A DNA stretch of 64,000 nucleotides from Asparagopsis taxiformis (Eukaryota; Rhodophyta; Florideophyceae; Bonnemaisoniales; Bonnemaisoniaceae), in NCBI GenBank assembly GCA_030407315.1, contig JALQPE010002454.1, positions 229,735 to 293,734 on the forward strand. Direction: 5' to 3'. The notes beneath the pieces were generated by a model that made no database searches, was not told where the DNA came from, and worked only from the letters and a program-made list of their open reading frames with translations. The stretch's first letter is position 1. Each line of letters begins with the position of its first letter. The translations under genes and the position numbers were made by a program. Below, one piece after another: positions 55,281 to 64,000 of the stretch.

Positions 55281-56489
55281 GGTGGATAGATGGACTTGAG
55301 TCAACCAGGAGGTTCGAGGCCGAGAATGGCGGACGTCATGACCACATTCTAGCTCTTGTTTCAGACTATATGAAAGAACTGCATGAGGTATGCAAGAAGG
55401 ATCCTATTGCAATGAAACATCTGGACAACCGAACTTGCATCGGTTGATAAATTTTGCGTACATACATTACCAGCTTTTGGCTGCGAAACATGTGGAAGAG
55501 CTTTTATTCGAGAAATGCACCAGCCTCTTAAAAGAGGGGTTCGAAACTCGAACCATAAGAATGAACATCTGTCATCAATGGAGCTCATCATGGCCGATGA
55601 CTGGCTCGCACGAATAAGCCATCACGCTGGGTGCGGTAGGTCACAATACAAAACAATGGACGTCTGCGATTGCAGACGCGTGTATTTTGCACTAGGAAAG
55701 GAATTTCGGAGAGTCCACATGGCGACAGAAGAGGCAGCAAAAAGATGCTTCTTAAGTCCTGTATTCCATCTCATATCGAGAGGAGCAGTACTATGGTGAG
55801 CACCCACTGTCCAATCACGCGGTGGCGGGGAATCTGTGAAGACGCGAAAAAATGTTCCGGCAGAAGAAACCGTCATGATGGCAAGGATACGTAAAGCTTC
55901 TGAAACTTTTCTCAGAACCAGACAGGTAAACGGGTCTCAACATGGTGAACGACTATAGTGGCTCACTGCTGCACAAAGAGTGCGCACTAGTCATGAGGGA
56001 TCTGAGAGCGAATCGAGGTTAGGGCGTGCTGAACCTGGAAGCATCATTCAAGCAGTGTGCAAAGATGGATGGTATGATGCTGGTAAGTAGTACCCGCCCA
56101 TAGCAGGACGAGCATGGAGGAATTCACATGTTCCAGACGTGTCCTTTTCGTCACATTGTCCTTTTTTATTGTGGTAGGGCAAGGAGAGCAGAAGAAGGCA
56201 AAGAAATGGAAGCAGAAAACTCCATATGCTGTCTGAATTCCCTTGACATGCCTGGAGACGGTATGTACCGGAAGGTGGGAATGATACTATAGTTCACGTT
56301 GAAATGAACGACGGGGTCCGAGAAGTTTTGCACGTACATAACTGCGAGTCAGGAGTTTGTTCATACGATAGACAAAGTGGCATTGTAGAGCACAATAGTG
56401 ATATTCTTTCTGGTGGTGAAGTGAGCGTCTTAACTAGAGAGATGGATACCCACCACGTTCAGCATAGAGTGTTCCAGCACAGTGTTTAA
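55281..56489 (+). pseudogene. C-terminal part of the CACTA/Tnp2-like transposase (gamma)
   Basis: The frame joining 40570 continues WWIDGLESTRRF. Single-base breaks near 55425 and 55515 separate it from PNLHRLINFAYIHY...HVEELLFEKC and HQPLKRGVRNSNHKNEH; the PNxHRL...H..EL.FE..HQPLKR series is the C-terminal signature I know from Tnp2-type transposases. An in-frame TGA (55797-55799) precedes VKTRKNVPAEETVMMARIRK. A canonical intron (56083-56177) follows, and the last exon ends HRVFQHSV at 56489. The protein would span 38411-56489 without delta1. Confidence 0.7.
56083..56177 (+). other. Spliceosomal intron candidate in the transposase gene
   Basis: Begins GTAAGT, ends in a pyrimidine-rich tract (TCCTTTTTTATTGTGGTAG), 95 bp. 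It lies between two protein-like segments of the transposase tail. Confidence 0.55.
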
Positions 56490-56730
56490 TACATCAGTAA
56501 ACTGTCGTAATTCATTTAGCAGCAGTCCTGATCAAGTCTTCCAACAAATGCTATACAAAATTTGTACATGGTCGTTTGAAGAATAGAGTGGGATTTTGTT
56601 CCATGCGCACAAATAAAGTGTGTTTGCGAAGAGCGTACGCACTTACGTACGTATGACGCCATTGGTACTAGAGATGGAGCCGCGAGTTGCAGGACTCCTA
56701 GTTCCACAAAGTTGAGTTCGCATAATCCAA

Positions 56731-56915
56731 TGGAGAGCTGGCACCTGGCCAATGAAGTGGAAAATAATACCGGTTATAGTTTTCTGGCTCCAGTGACAAG
56801 TGGAGTATTGTGACTGATGGCTGTCTGCTGGCCAATGGGGAGCCGGCACCTGGCCAATGAAGTGGAAAATAATACCCGGTATAGTTTTTTGGCTCCAGTG
56901 ACAAGTGGAGTACTT
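56731..56915. repeat. Tandem pair of ~105-bp units with AATAATACCCGGTAT motif
   Basis: Two units, offset by 105 bp (motif starts at 56763 and 56868), each read GGCACCTGGCCAATGAAGTG, then GAAAATAATACC(C)GGT, then GTGACAAGTGGAGTA. They resemble the pair at 3691-3871 in beta in the palindrome and in the CAAGTGGAG tail. The rest of 56490-57170 shows no gene. Confidence 0.8.
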
Positions 56916-57170
56916 GATTCATGGCAATGGGATGGTTTTGGGAACGAAGGAATGTGTGTGGGGGAAGTCCTTCGTCGAGGAATGACAGATGGCCGATACA
57001 ATTGGAGCGCGTGGAAGGTGAATCAATAACTGATATTTCACGTTTGACGTGTAGGGAGATCGTTTCCCGCCAAATACACCTTGAAAGAGGAATATCTCTT
57101 GATCGTGTACTCGGAGAGAAAGGTGTCTTTGTCATCCTGAACGGCTTCTCTACGCGTCCAAATCTTTGCA

Positions 57171-58638
57171 ATGGCCGGAAGCGACACTGAGCGCGCTGCG
57201 GAACCAAAGGATACCGTCGAAAGCGTTGCAGAGAGACTTGCAACGACGGTAGGCGGTGATAAAACACCCTCCGGGGTTCTGCTGATGGAGGGGCTCCGTC
57301 TGCAGCGGGAAGGGAGACGGCAGATAGCCAGACACCCATTCAGGAGCAGACGCTGCATGATAGAGGCAGCAAAAACCCTTGGTGATATATCACCATCTGG
57401 GAAAAACACTCTACGCTTTCCATCTACTCCTGGGACGGTGAAATCGAAAAACAGGGAGAGGTCTAACGTCCGTGAAGGTGAGGGGAGTCCTGCTGCATGG
57501 AAGCATCAGAAGAGTCTGTGATGGGGATTGACATCAACATTGTCGAATGCAGGACTGAACCTAAATGATCAATCCGCTAGATGTTGCCAACCGGAATCAA
57601 CTTCTCGTCTTGTGCAGGAGGCCAGAGTGCGCGATCTGGTCAGCAAAATATCTACCGAGGGGTTTCTGGAAACTGGTACCCGAATGACAATCTGTGAACA
57701 CAATGGGGTCAGACGGACGGAAAAACTGCAGTGCATTGATGGAGGTCATCGTATCAGCGCTTTGCAGTCGATTGTGGAAAACAAACCGACAGTTGCTGAT
57801 CGATGGAGACTGAGGAGCATTAGCGTTGACTTCATCCGACCACCTGGAACCCGTGAATGTTTCATCCTCTTGAAGTGATGCGAATATCGCAGAAGCTGAA
57901 CGAAAAGACTCATGACGTGATAGAAGTTTCTATTGCTGACCACGTCTGTACGGTCATGAAGTTCATGATGATGAAGGGCTTGATGAAGGCGAAGGTAAAT
58001 GTGTGCACAAAGTTGTAGTCGAGAACAAGGTCATTCCAGGTGTCAGGAAGGAATCATGATGAAGTACGTTTCGATTGCGCAGGGCTTCGGAGACGTAAAT
58101 AACCCGGCGTTCGAACATTGGTCAGCTATCCCAAGTCGATTTGCAACTGAAACTAGTCCGCCAGACTCGAAGAATATGCAGGGATGCACTGTGGACGTCC
58201 TATTCGCTTCTGCGTTTCGAAAAGCTTCGTGGACACCAAACTTGTCATTCTAGAGCTCACTGCAATGTGGACGATGTGGAACGTAGGAAGGAGATGGTGG
58301 TATAAGTCTAAAGACATGCGCGCAAAAGTGGTGCTACAGCATCTGTGAAATATATGACATACTTAGAAAGCTGTACGGAAAGAAAACTCCTGGCTTCCTC
58401 ACCTCATCCATGTTTCAGGAAGTTACATGAAGTACCGGAGCCAGGTGGACGAACACGAAAAACCATACGATATCGCATTTTGACTGTCCTCAAAGATTTC
58501 TATCCTTCCGACGCACCAACTGGGAGAGGTATACGTGCAGCATTGACGCGGTCTATGATGAAAGAAATCCGTTATGTGGTTTTCAACGGCCAATTCTATC
58601 GGATGACTCTCTCGACCATTCCGTCGCGCCTGAAATAG
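57171..58638 (+). pseudogene. Second ParB-like gene (element gamma), frameshifted and cut by delta2
   Basis: The first frame (57171-57521) begins MAGSDTERAAEPKD and looks like an N-terminal linker. The next (57528-57878) holds the ParB-like core: RVRDLVSKISTEGF, then LQCIDGGHRISALQSIVENK, matching in layout VLDGAHRSKAVIKLIENG of the gene at 21294. After a 1-nt break at about 57873 it continues EVMRISQKLNEKTHDVIEV. Further frames (57999-58253, 58345-58638) read as protein (e.g. RTRKTIRYRILTVLKDFYPS) up to the delta2 tip at 58639. No methyltransferase part is seen; it may lie beyond delta2. The role is unknown; ParB folds bind DNA or nucleotides. Confidence 0.55.
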
Positions 58639-59270
58639 CACTACGGTGTTGAAAAGGGGGCCTCAGACAGTACTGCGAGACAGTGATTTTTACTGTCTGA
58701 GACAGTAAAAATCACTATGCGGCAAATGAAAATTAATGCCACACTTGGAGACAGTGATTTGTACTGTCTGGCAGACAGTACGGAACACTGTCTGCAGACA
58801 GTAAAAAACACTGTCTCACAGTACTGTCTGAGGCAGTGAATGGAGACAGTAAAATTAATGATTTATTCAATAGTTGGATATGATGTAATTTACTGTACTG
58901 GGCAGTGTTGGCGGATAGTGTTTTGTATTGGCCAAGGCAACATGGCCGGATAGTGAAATACGCTGCCTGGGACAATAGATGGAACCAACACGGTGCACTG
59001 TCCTGGGCAGTACCTGGAGACAGTGATTTTCACTGTCCTGGGCAGTACCTGGAGACAGTGATTTTCATTGTCCTGGGCAGTACCTGTAGACAGTACTTTG
59101 TGCTGCCCTGGGCAGTACCTGTAGACAGTATTTCGTGCTGCCCTGGGCAGCACCTGGAGATAGTACTTTGTGCTGTCCTGGGCAGCACCTGGAGACAGTA
59201 TTTCGTGCTGCCCTGGGCAGCACCTGGAGACAGTAAAAGTAGTGTCCTGATATAGTAAAATTCGGTGTCT
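58639..59270 (+). repeat. Terminus, ACTGTC subterminal repeats and 35-bp array of delta2
   Basis: Inverse counterpart of 54565-55278. Contains ACTGTCTGAGACAGT at 58694-58708 and the ACTGTCTGCAGACAG-type sites near 58790. The 35-bp array spans about 58985-59235. Confidence 0.9.
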
Positions 59271-60887
59271 GGGAGTGGTGGATGAGATGGAGCGTCACGC
59301 TGTCGTGGGCATCTTTCTGGGGTAGAGGAAGGCAGTTCTAGCGCTATGAGGATGGGGCATGGACGGTATTCATATGGGAATGGACAGAATAGTACGGCTA
59401 GGAATTTTTATTTCGTAGTGACTATGATCTAGCGAGAGGTATACGCGGTAGGATAGGTAGCAATCTAAGAGGGTGCGATATGGGAAGCTTCACTCTGTAT
59501 TTGTTTATTTGCGCAGGCTACATTGAGAGTAAACTATCCCTATGTTAAAACTGCTTCTACTACAACTAACACTATTCTGACGAGTAAAACTAAAACTACT
59601 AGAAAAGCCTACAAATCCATCAATTGATTGAGCTGCATGAATGAACTAAGAAAGAAAGAGAAGAAGAGAAAATGATGTAGGGAAAGGAAACAAGTTAGTG
59701 ACGTTGAATTGGAGTTGTAAATTAATGGTGATTAGGAGACTAACATACCATAACGAATACCATTGTATCCCAAATCGAAATATGTACTCACAGGAAGAGC
59801 AGAAAAGAAATGGAGAACGAGTAAGAGAGAAAGATGAATGAAAGAAGAAGTGGAAAATTCACCGACTGAAAACCTGAGGAAGTGAAAACAAATAGGATAC
59901 TGGGTTAGTGGCGTGAAATGTGGAAACGTACCATATGATACGTTTCCACATTTCCATCTCCATATCCGTCGGAAAAAAGAAACAATAATCACGCTTTGGA
60001 AGCAGTATTGATATCTATACCGCTTCCAAAGTGTAGTTATTGTTGCTTTGTTGCCGGGATACAGAGATGGAAACAGGGATTTCCAGAATCTGTCGTTTAA
60101 GTAGTACTCTGCGGGCGGAAAGGACGTGTAGGAGAACAATAGAGGGATAAATTTAAAACAGAGCGGTGCGATGTGAGGCCCAGAAAAACGAAGCCTAGGG
60201 TGTGAATTACGCTTAGAAGCACATGATCTGGCAGAACAGTCCCACATGATCGCATCTTCGACCGCCTTTTATGGTCTAGAATGACGTCATCACTACAGAA
60301 ATATAGGAAAAACACTAGCATATGGGGCCTACAGAAAGGGGGAGGTGAGGAGTAAGAAAAATGGCGCACTTTCCTGGACGAGGAGTCCGCGCTTCCAGTG
60401 ATGATGTGGCTGGTATATATAGATGACGTCATTACATACTCTGAGCACACTTGGCAGGCAGTCAAAGCGGGCCACGTAGATGGTGGCGGTTAGGAAATAG
60501 CAGTGTGGAAGAAATTTTATAATTTTCATGTTGCAAGCGAGCAGTGAATCTGCATTTTAATAAATAAATATATGCTAATTTAAGATATCACACCGAGTAC
60601 GATTAAACGAGAGATCATGTTTTCACCTTGTGAATAGGCCTAGAATATGGTAGAGTATACAACTAGGAACTACGTGTATGAGAAAATCAGATTCGGTATT
60701 AGTGCTTAGAGCATCACCGTGTAATAAACGTAAATGGATACGTCTTTGACAGGTTTGTCTTGAGGGAATGCGATACAAGATAGCAAAACCATTTTGAGTA
60801 GGTCCAGCCCGGATATAATAGCAATAATTCAGCAGAAAGTAATAAGCATAGGACAAATCATTGTGGTGAACCAGTTCATCTGATCGA
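59271..60887. repeat. delta2 arm matching delta1
   Basis: Inverse copy of 52910-54564 with moderate divergence. It contains the hairpin at about 59940-60070 and, on the minus strand, counterparts of the two small conserved frames (60529-60329 and 60247-59732). Confidence 0.85.
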
Positions 60888-61604
60888 ATGAAACCCTCGA
60901 AAGGTTTCGTAACGGTTGAATGTAGTGGCAGAGAAGTAGCAGAGAAGATTAATTCTCCCTCAGCTAGCGAGACAATCATCACTACTGCGCAGTACAGTTC
61001 GCCTGAAATGCAAGTTGACCCTCGCAAAGTGAATGTCAGAGGTTTTTCACAAGTGGTTGAAGAGTCTGCAACGATGGAGCAATTCGTGCGAACAGATTTG
61101 GTAGCAGAAAACTTGAAAGGGGTCGGGGATACTCATCATCGCATTGAAGAGCGCATTTTATTCATCCTTGTTGACTTTCATGACGACTTGATAGACAGAA
61201 GCAGTCTGAGAACCAAGAACGGGATGTTTACAAACAGTTTCGATGACAAACTGGAATATGCTGCGGGGACAAAGGCAATTCATCTTACCAAGGCCGAAGA
61301 GGACAGAGAACGGAGTCGAATGAAAACAAGTCCAGGTTGGATAAGAAGCGAAGAAGATAACCCAAGATTCTCTGAACCCGGTATGCCTGATAAAAACAAT
61401 GAGACTGAGCCTCCCCGGTAAAAGAATAGGAGATTCACTGCAGGGAAACGAACGACTGGAGAAGAAGCACTACTTTTCACTGATGAGCAAGAAAACTCCC
61501 TTTCAGACGGCACATTTGCTGAAAAACTATTTGAGAAGTTGCCTTTATGCATTCCTTCCAGCTCGAGAGTGAAGTATTGTATCGCAGGAGATATAAAATA
61601 CTGA
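60888..61604 (+). pseudogene. delta2 cargo gene sharing its N-terminus with the oxygenase gene
   Basis: 178 codons to a TAA at 61419-61421, then open in the same frame for 60 more codons to 61604, so one in-frame stop may split a longer gene. Residues 1-75 (MKPSKGFVTVECSG..., VVEESATMEQF) match the start of the delta1 minus-strand gene. From about 61110 the sequence is unrelated to delta1 (IEERILFILVDFHDDLIDRS, then a charged region). No oxygenase motif is present in this part. I do not recognise the unshared domain. The swap suggests recombination between family members carrying different cargo behind a common N-terminus. Confidence 0.5.
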
Positions 61605-61744
61605 GCTCCTTATGAGCAAGAGAGGAAACGATGGCGGGTGGCACTGGAATAGAACAAGAAGGCGATGAGCGTAATGACGCAGTCGTCTTCGTCTGCAAAA
61701 TTGAGAGGATCAGGAAGGCTTACGGAGGGGGCAGTTTCGGCGGA

Positions 61745-62200
61745 GCGCCGACAGAAAAGTCATGGTAACGATCGCAGCGATGACTTTGCTGTGAGCAACA
61801 AAATATTACAGCAGCCACGATTTTTACCCTGGAAAAAACTTTTGGTAATTTTTTTACCCGGTAAAAACTATTCGGTCACTGCGATAGCAATGTTTCCTCA
61901 CAGCAGCCAGGATTTTTTTACCTGGTAAAAATTTCTTGGTGATTTTGTACCTGGTAAAAATTCTTGGTGATTTTTTACCCGGTAAAAATTCTCCAGTCAC
62001 TGTAATGGCAACGTTTCCTTACAGGAAAGCCATCGTTACGATGACTTTGCTGTAAGGAAACGTTTCATTACAGCAGCTGCAATTTTTTACCCGGTAAAAA
62101 ATTCTTCGGCCACTGTAATGGAGACCTTTCCTTACAGCAAAGTCATCGTAACGATGACTTTGCTGTAAGCATCCCTTGTAAACGGCTTCTGCTGTAAGCG
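61745..62200. repeat. Nested palindromic block in delta2 (diverged)
   Basis: Contains 37-nt palindromes, two intact or nearly so (from 62018 and 62132) and a degenerate one near 61757-61793, plus repeated TTTTTACCCGGTAAAAA spacers. The right outer arm GGCTTCTGCTGTAAGC remains. Confidence 0.85.
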
Positions 62201-62894
62201 TTTGGGAGTTTAGTCACTCTCCCACCTTGGGAAGGATAGGAGGGGAAGTGTGAAGTCGGGAACATCGCGAGCGGTTTGTTTCGACTAGTGTTCATGGCTC
62301 TGGCGAGCACTCTGTGTTACGCCCAACCGGGTCTGAGCTGGATGCAACACATAGTATGGCAGCAAGAGTGCACAAAATTTGTGCCACCATTTTCTCACAC
62401 GGCAGAGACTCGGGCGGCCGAAATCCGACCTCGCTGAAAAGAGCTAGAACAGGTCTGGAGTACATCCAAGACTGCTGGAAAGGTGCTATCAGAAATTTTC
62501 CTGAGCATGCGAGGGGCTTTCCTCACCGAAATCGAGCATAGCAGTTCTGCGACCAAAGCTTACTCATGGAGGAGGTAGGGTGCTGGGTACCACCCCAACC
62601 ATAGCTACTTACATTTGCAGTGTACTCTAGCCATCTAGTTAGTATTCTACTTCCTCACTGTACAATGATGTTCAGGAAGTTGGATATGCTCTGGGCCTAG
62701 CACAGGAGAGGAAGAAGGAAGGGTGGGCATGCAGAAGTATAGAGGCAGTAGTATGTGAAGACTATGGCAGTAGTAGAGAAGTATTTCATGCACCAAAGGG
62801 GCGGGCAGAGTGGCACTAGAGACGTGGTGCGCAGGGCGAAGGGAGGTGGAGATGATGGAGGACAACAGACATGAGAGCGAGGGTTGAGACCAAC
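62201..62894. repeat. Inter-block higher-order repeat, inverse orientation (copy 1 in delta2)
   Basis: Inverse of the 46505-48742 type sequence, with an uninterrupted CACTGTACAATGATGTTCAG at 62656 where delta1 has the isolated terminus. No gene. Confidence 0.8.
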
Positions 62895-63108
62895 GGCTTA
62901 CAGATGGAGCAGTTTACTAGGGATGCTTACAGCAAAGTCATCGTTACGATGACTTTGCTGTAAGGAAAGGTTTCATTACAGTAGCCATGATTTCTTTACC
63001 CGGTAAAAATTCTTCGGCCACTGTAATGAAAACATTTTCTTACAGCAAAGTCATCGTAACGATGACTTTGCTGTAAGCATCCCTGGTAAACTGCCTCAGC
63101 TGTAAGCG
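62895..63108. repeat. Nested palindromic block in delta2 (second)
   Basis: Two 37-nt palindromes (from 62927 and 63040) and one ACCCGGT centre; counterpart of PB2. Confidence 0.9.
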
Positions 63109-63780
63109 GCTGGGGGCTTGGTCCCTCCCTCACCTTGGGAAGGGTGAGCAAGGAATTGTGAAGCCAGAAAACATGGCAAAGGGATGGTTTGGACGGCTGT
63201 TGGCGGCGTTGGGAGCACTCTGCGTCGTGCTCACCCGGTCTGGGCTGGGTACCCTATCTGGTACGGCGGCAGGAGTGCACAAAATATGAAACACAATTTT
63301 CGCAAGAGTGAAATTCTGACTGTCGAAACTCAACCTCCCTAAAATGAACTAGAGCTGGCGTGAGCACCTCCACGACGTCTGGAAGGTACTGACAGCACGT
63401 TTTCGGAGCATGGGCGTAGCTGTCCTCTCTGAGATCAAGCATAGGGTATCCGTCGCCAGATTCTATTCCTGGTGCCATGTGGCACAGTGACCACACCAAA
63501 TTGCCCTTTTTAGTACAATATAGATTTTTGTTACTCGGAATCTAGCTGTCTTCTATACCAATATAGTTGGTAAGTAAGCTAGCCTAGGATTGTAGGACAA
63601 TCAGGAAGATGGGGGGTTAGGTATGCAGCAACATGAAGGGATAGTATGAGTAGACTATGGCGGTGGTAAACACAAGGATTACACTCACCGAAGGGTCGGC
63701 TGGAGTGACACCGGAGTCGACATAGCAGGGAGGCTGGGATGAAGGAAGACAAGAGACATGAGAGAGAGGGTGAAGCCAGA
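63109..63780. repeat. Inter-block higher-order repeat, inverse orientation (copy 2 in delta2)
   Basis: Inverse counterpart of 47602-48285. No gene. Confidence 0.8.
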
Positions 63781-64000
63781 CCGCTTACAGCTGAGGCAGT
63801 TTACCGAGGGTGCTGACAGCAAAGTCATCGTTACGATGACTTTGCTGTAAGAAAAGATAACATTACAGCAGGCACGATTTTTTTACCCGGTAAAAAATTC
63901 TTGGTGATTTTTACCCGGTAAAAATTCTTCGCCCACTGTAATGTTTCCTTTTCTTACAGCAAAGTCATCGTAACGATGACTTTGCTGTAAAGTAAACGTT
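63781..64000. repeat. Nested palindromic block in delta2 (third), cut by the window end
   Basis: CGCTTACAGCTGAGGCAG arm, then 37-nt palindromes from about 63815 and 63954 with two ACCCGGT centres between; counterpart of PB1. Continues past the window. Confidence 0.9.

Larger units (their letters stand above)
58639..64000. mobile_element. CACTA-like element delta2, inverse of delta1, right end outside the window
   Basis: It starts CACTACGGTGTTGAAAAGGG, the same as the delta1 right end read inwards. Sequence is the inverse of delta1 from 55278 down to about 52660 (58639 to about 61110), then different gene sequence, then palindromic satellite blocks of the same kind in inverse order. So delta1 and delta2 are two copies of one family facing away from the 3.4-kb transposase/ParB segment. 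Confidence 0.8.

Noticed and set aside
1..64000. tRNA and rRNA genes
   Set aside because: No cloverleaf with a GGTTCRANYCC-type box or rRNA core sequence was noticed; a covariance-model scan would be needed to exclude them fully.

Overview
The window is a eukaryotic, almost entirely transposon-built stretch. The eukaryotic signs are a Ty3/gypsy chromovirus with LTRs, a CACTA-type DDE transposase, a GTAAGT...polypyrimidine...AG intron, TATA and AATAAA signals, and a SET domain. I cannot name the organism. The genes are long and nearly intron-free, and the gypsy element is very CG-rich compared with the AT-richer DNA around it. A TE-rich alga or another protist/fungus-like genome would fit; this is inference only.

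The layout is a Russian doll. A truncated gypsy gag (1-316) runs into a region of CTGGTT/AACCAG repeats (317-1159, 'alpha'). At 1160 a CACTACTGAG terminus opens a CACTA-like element ('beta'). Beta carries a 507-aa unknown gene (1852-3375), a minus-strand gene with a possible Tudor-like N-terminus (20563 to 3981), and a divergently transcribed ParB / beta-class DNA methyltransferase / SET fusion gene (21294-24460). A complete gypsy element (4023-19211, 5-bp duplication GCATC) sits in the Tudor-like gene 12 codons before its stop. A second terminus of the beta family (CACTACTGTG, 24461, 'gamma') cuts the SET domain. Gamma carries a CACTA/Tnp2-like transposase (38411-56489) and a second ParB-like gene (57171-58638).

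Gamma is itself interrupted three times. An 11.35-kb element with TTACGTCTGTG ends (26885-38235, 'epsilon') contains a huge fold-back (arms 28324-30495 and 33120-35291), micro-exon-like repeats and minisatellites. A 14.7-kb CACTACGGTGTTG element (40571-55278, 'delta1') splits the transposase ORF; the frame is recovered when it is removed. A second, inverted copy ('delta2', 58639 to beyond the window end) cuts the ParB-like gene region. The delta elements carry a broken 2-oxoglutarate/Fe(II) oxygenase gene (50522-52909, minus), a 172-bp satellite, and arrays of nested palindromes built on a 37-nt palindrome.

The main theme is DNA- and chromatin-modifying cargo (ParB-MTase-SET, a possible Tudor-like reader, 2OG-Fe(II) oxygenase) on nested CACTA-like transposons whose subterminal binding-site palindromes differ by symmetric substitutions. 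Nearly all cargo genes are broken by single-base indels, so they are probably decayed copies; assembly errors are the alternative. The gypsy gag-pol is intact and shows a clear -1 frameshift signal.
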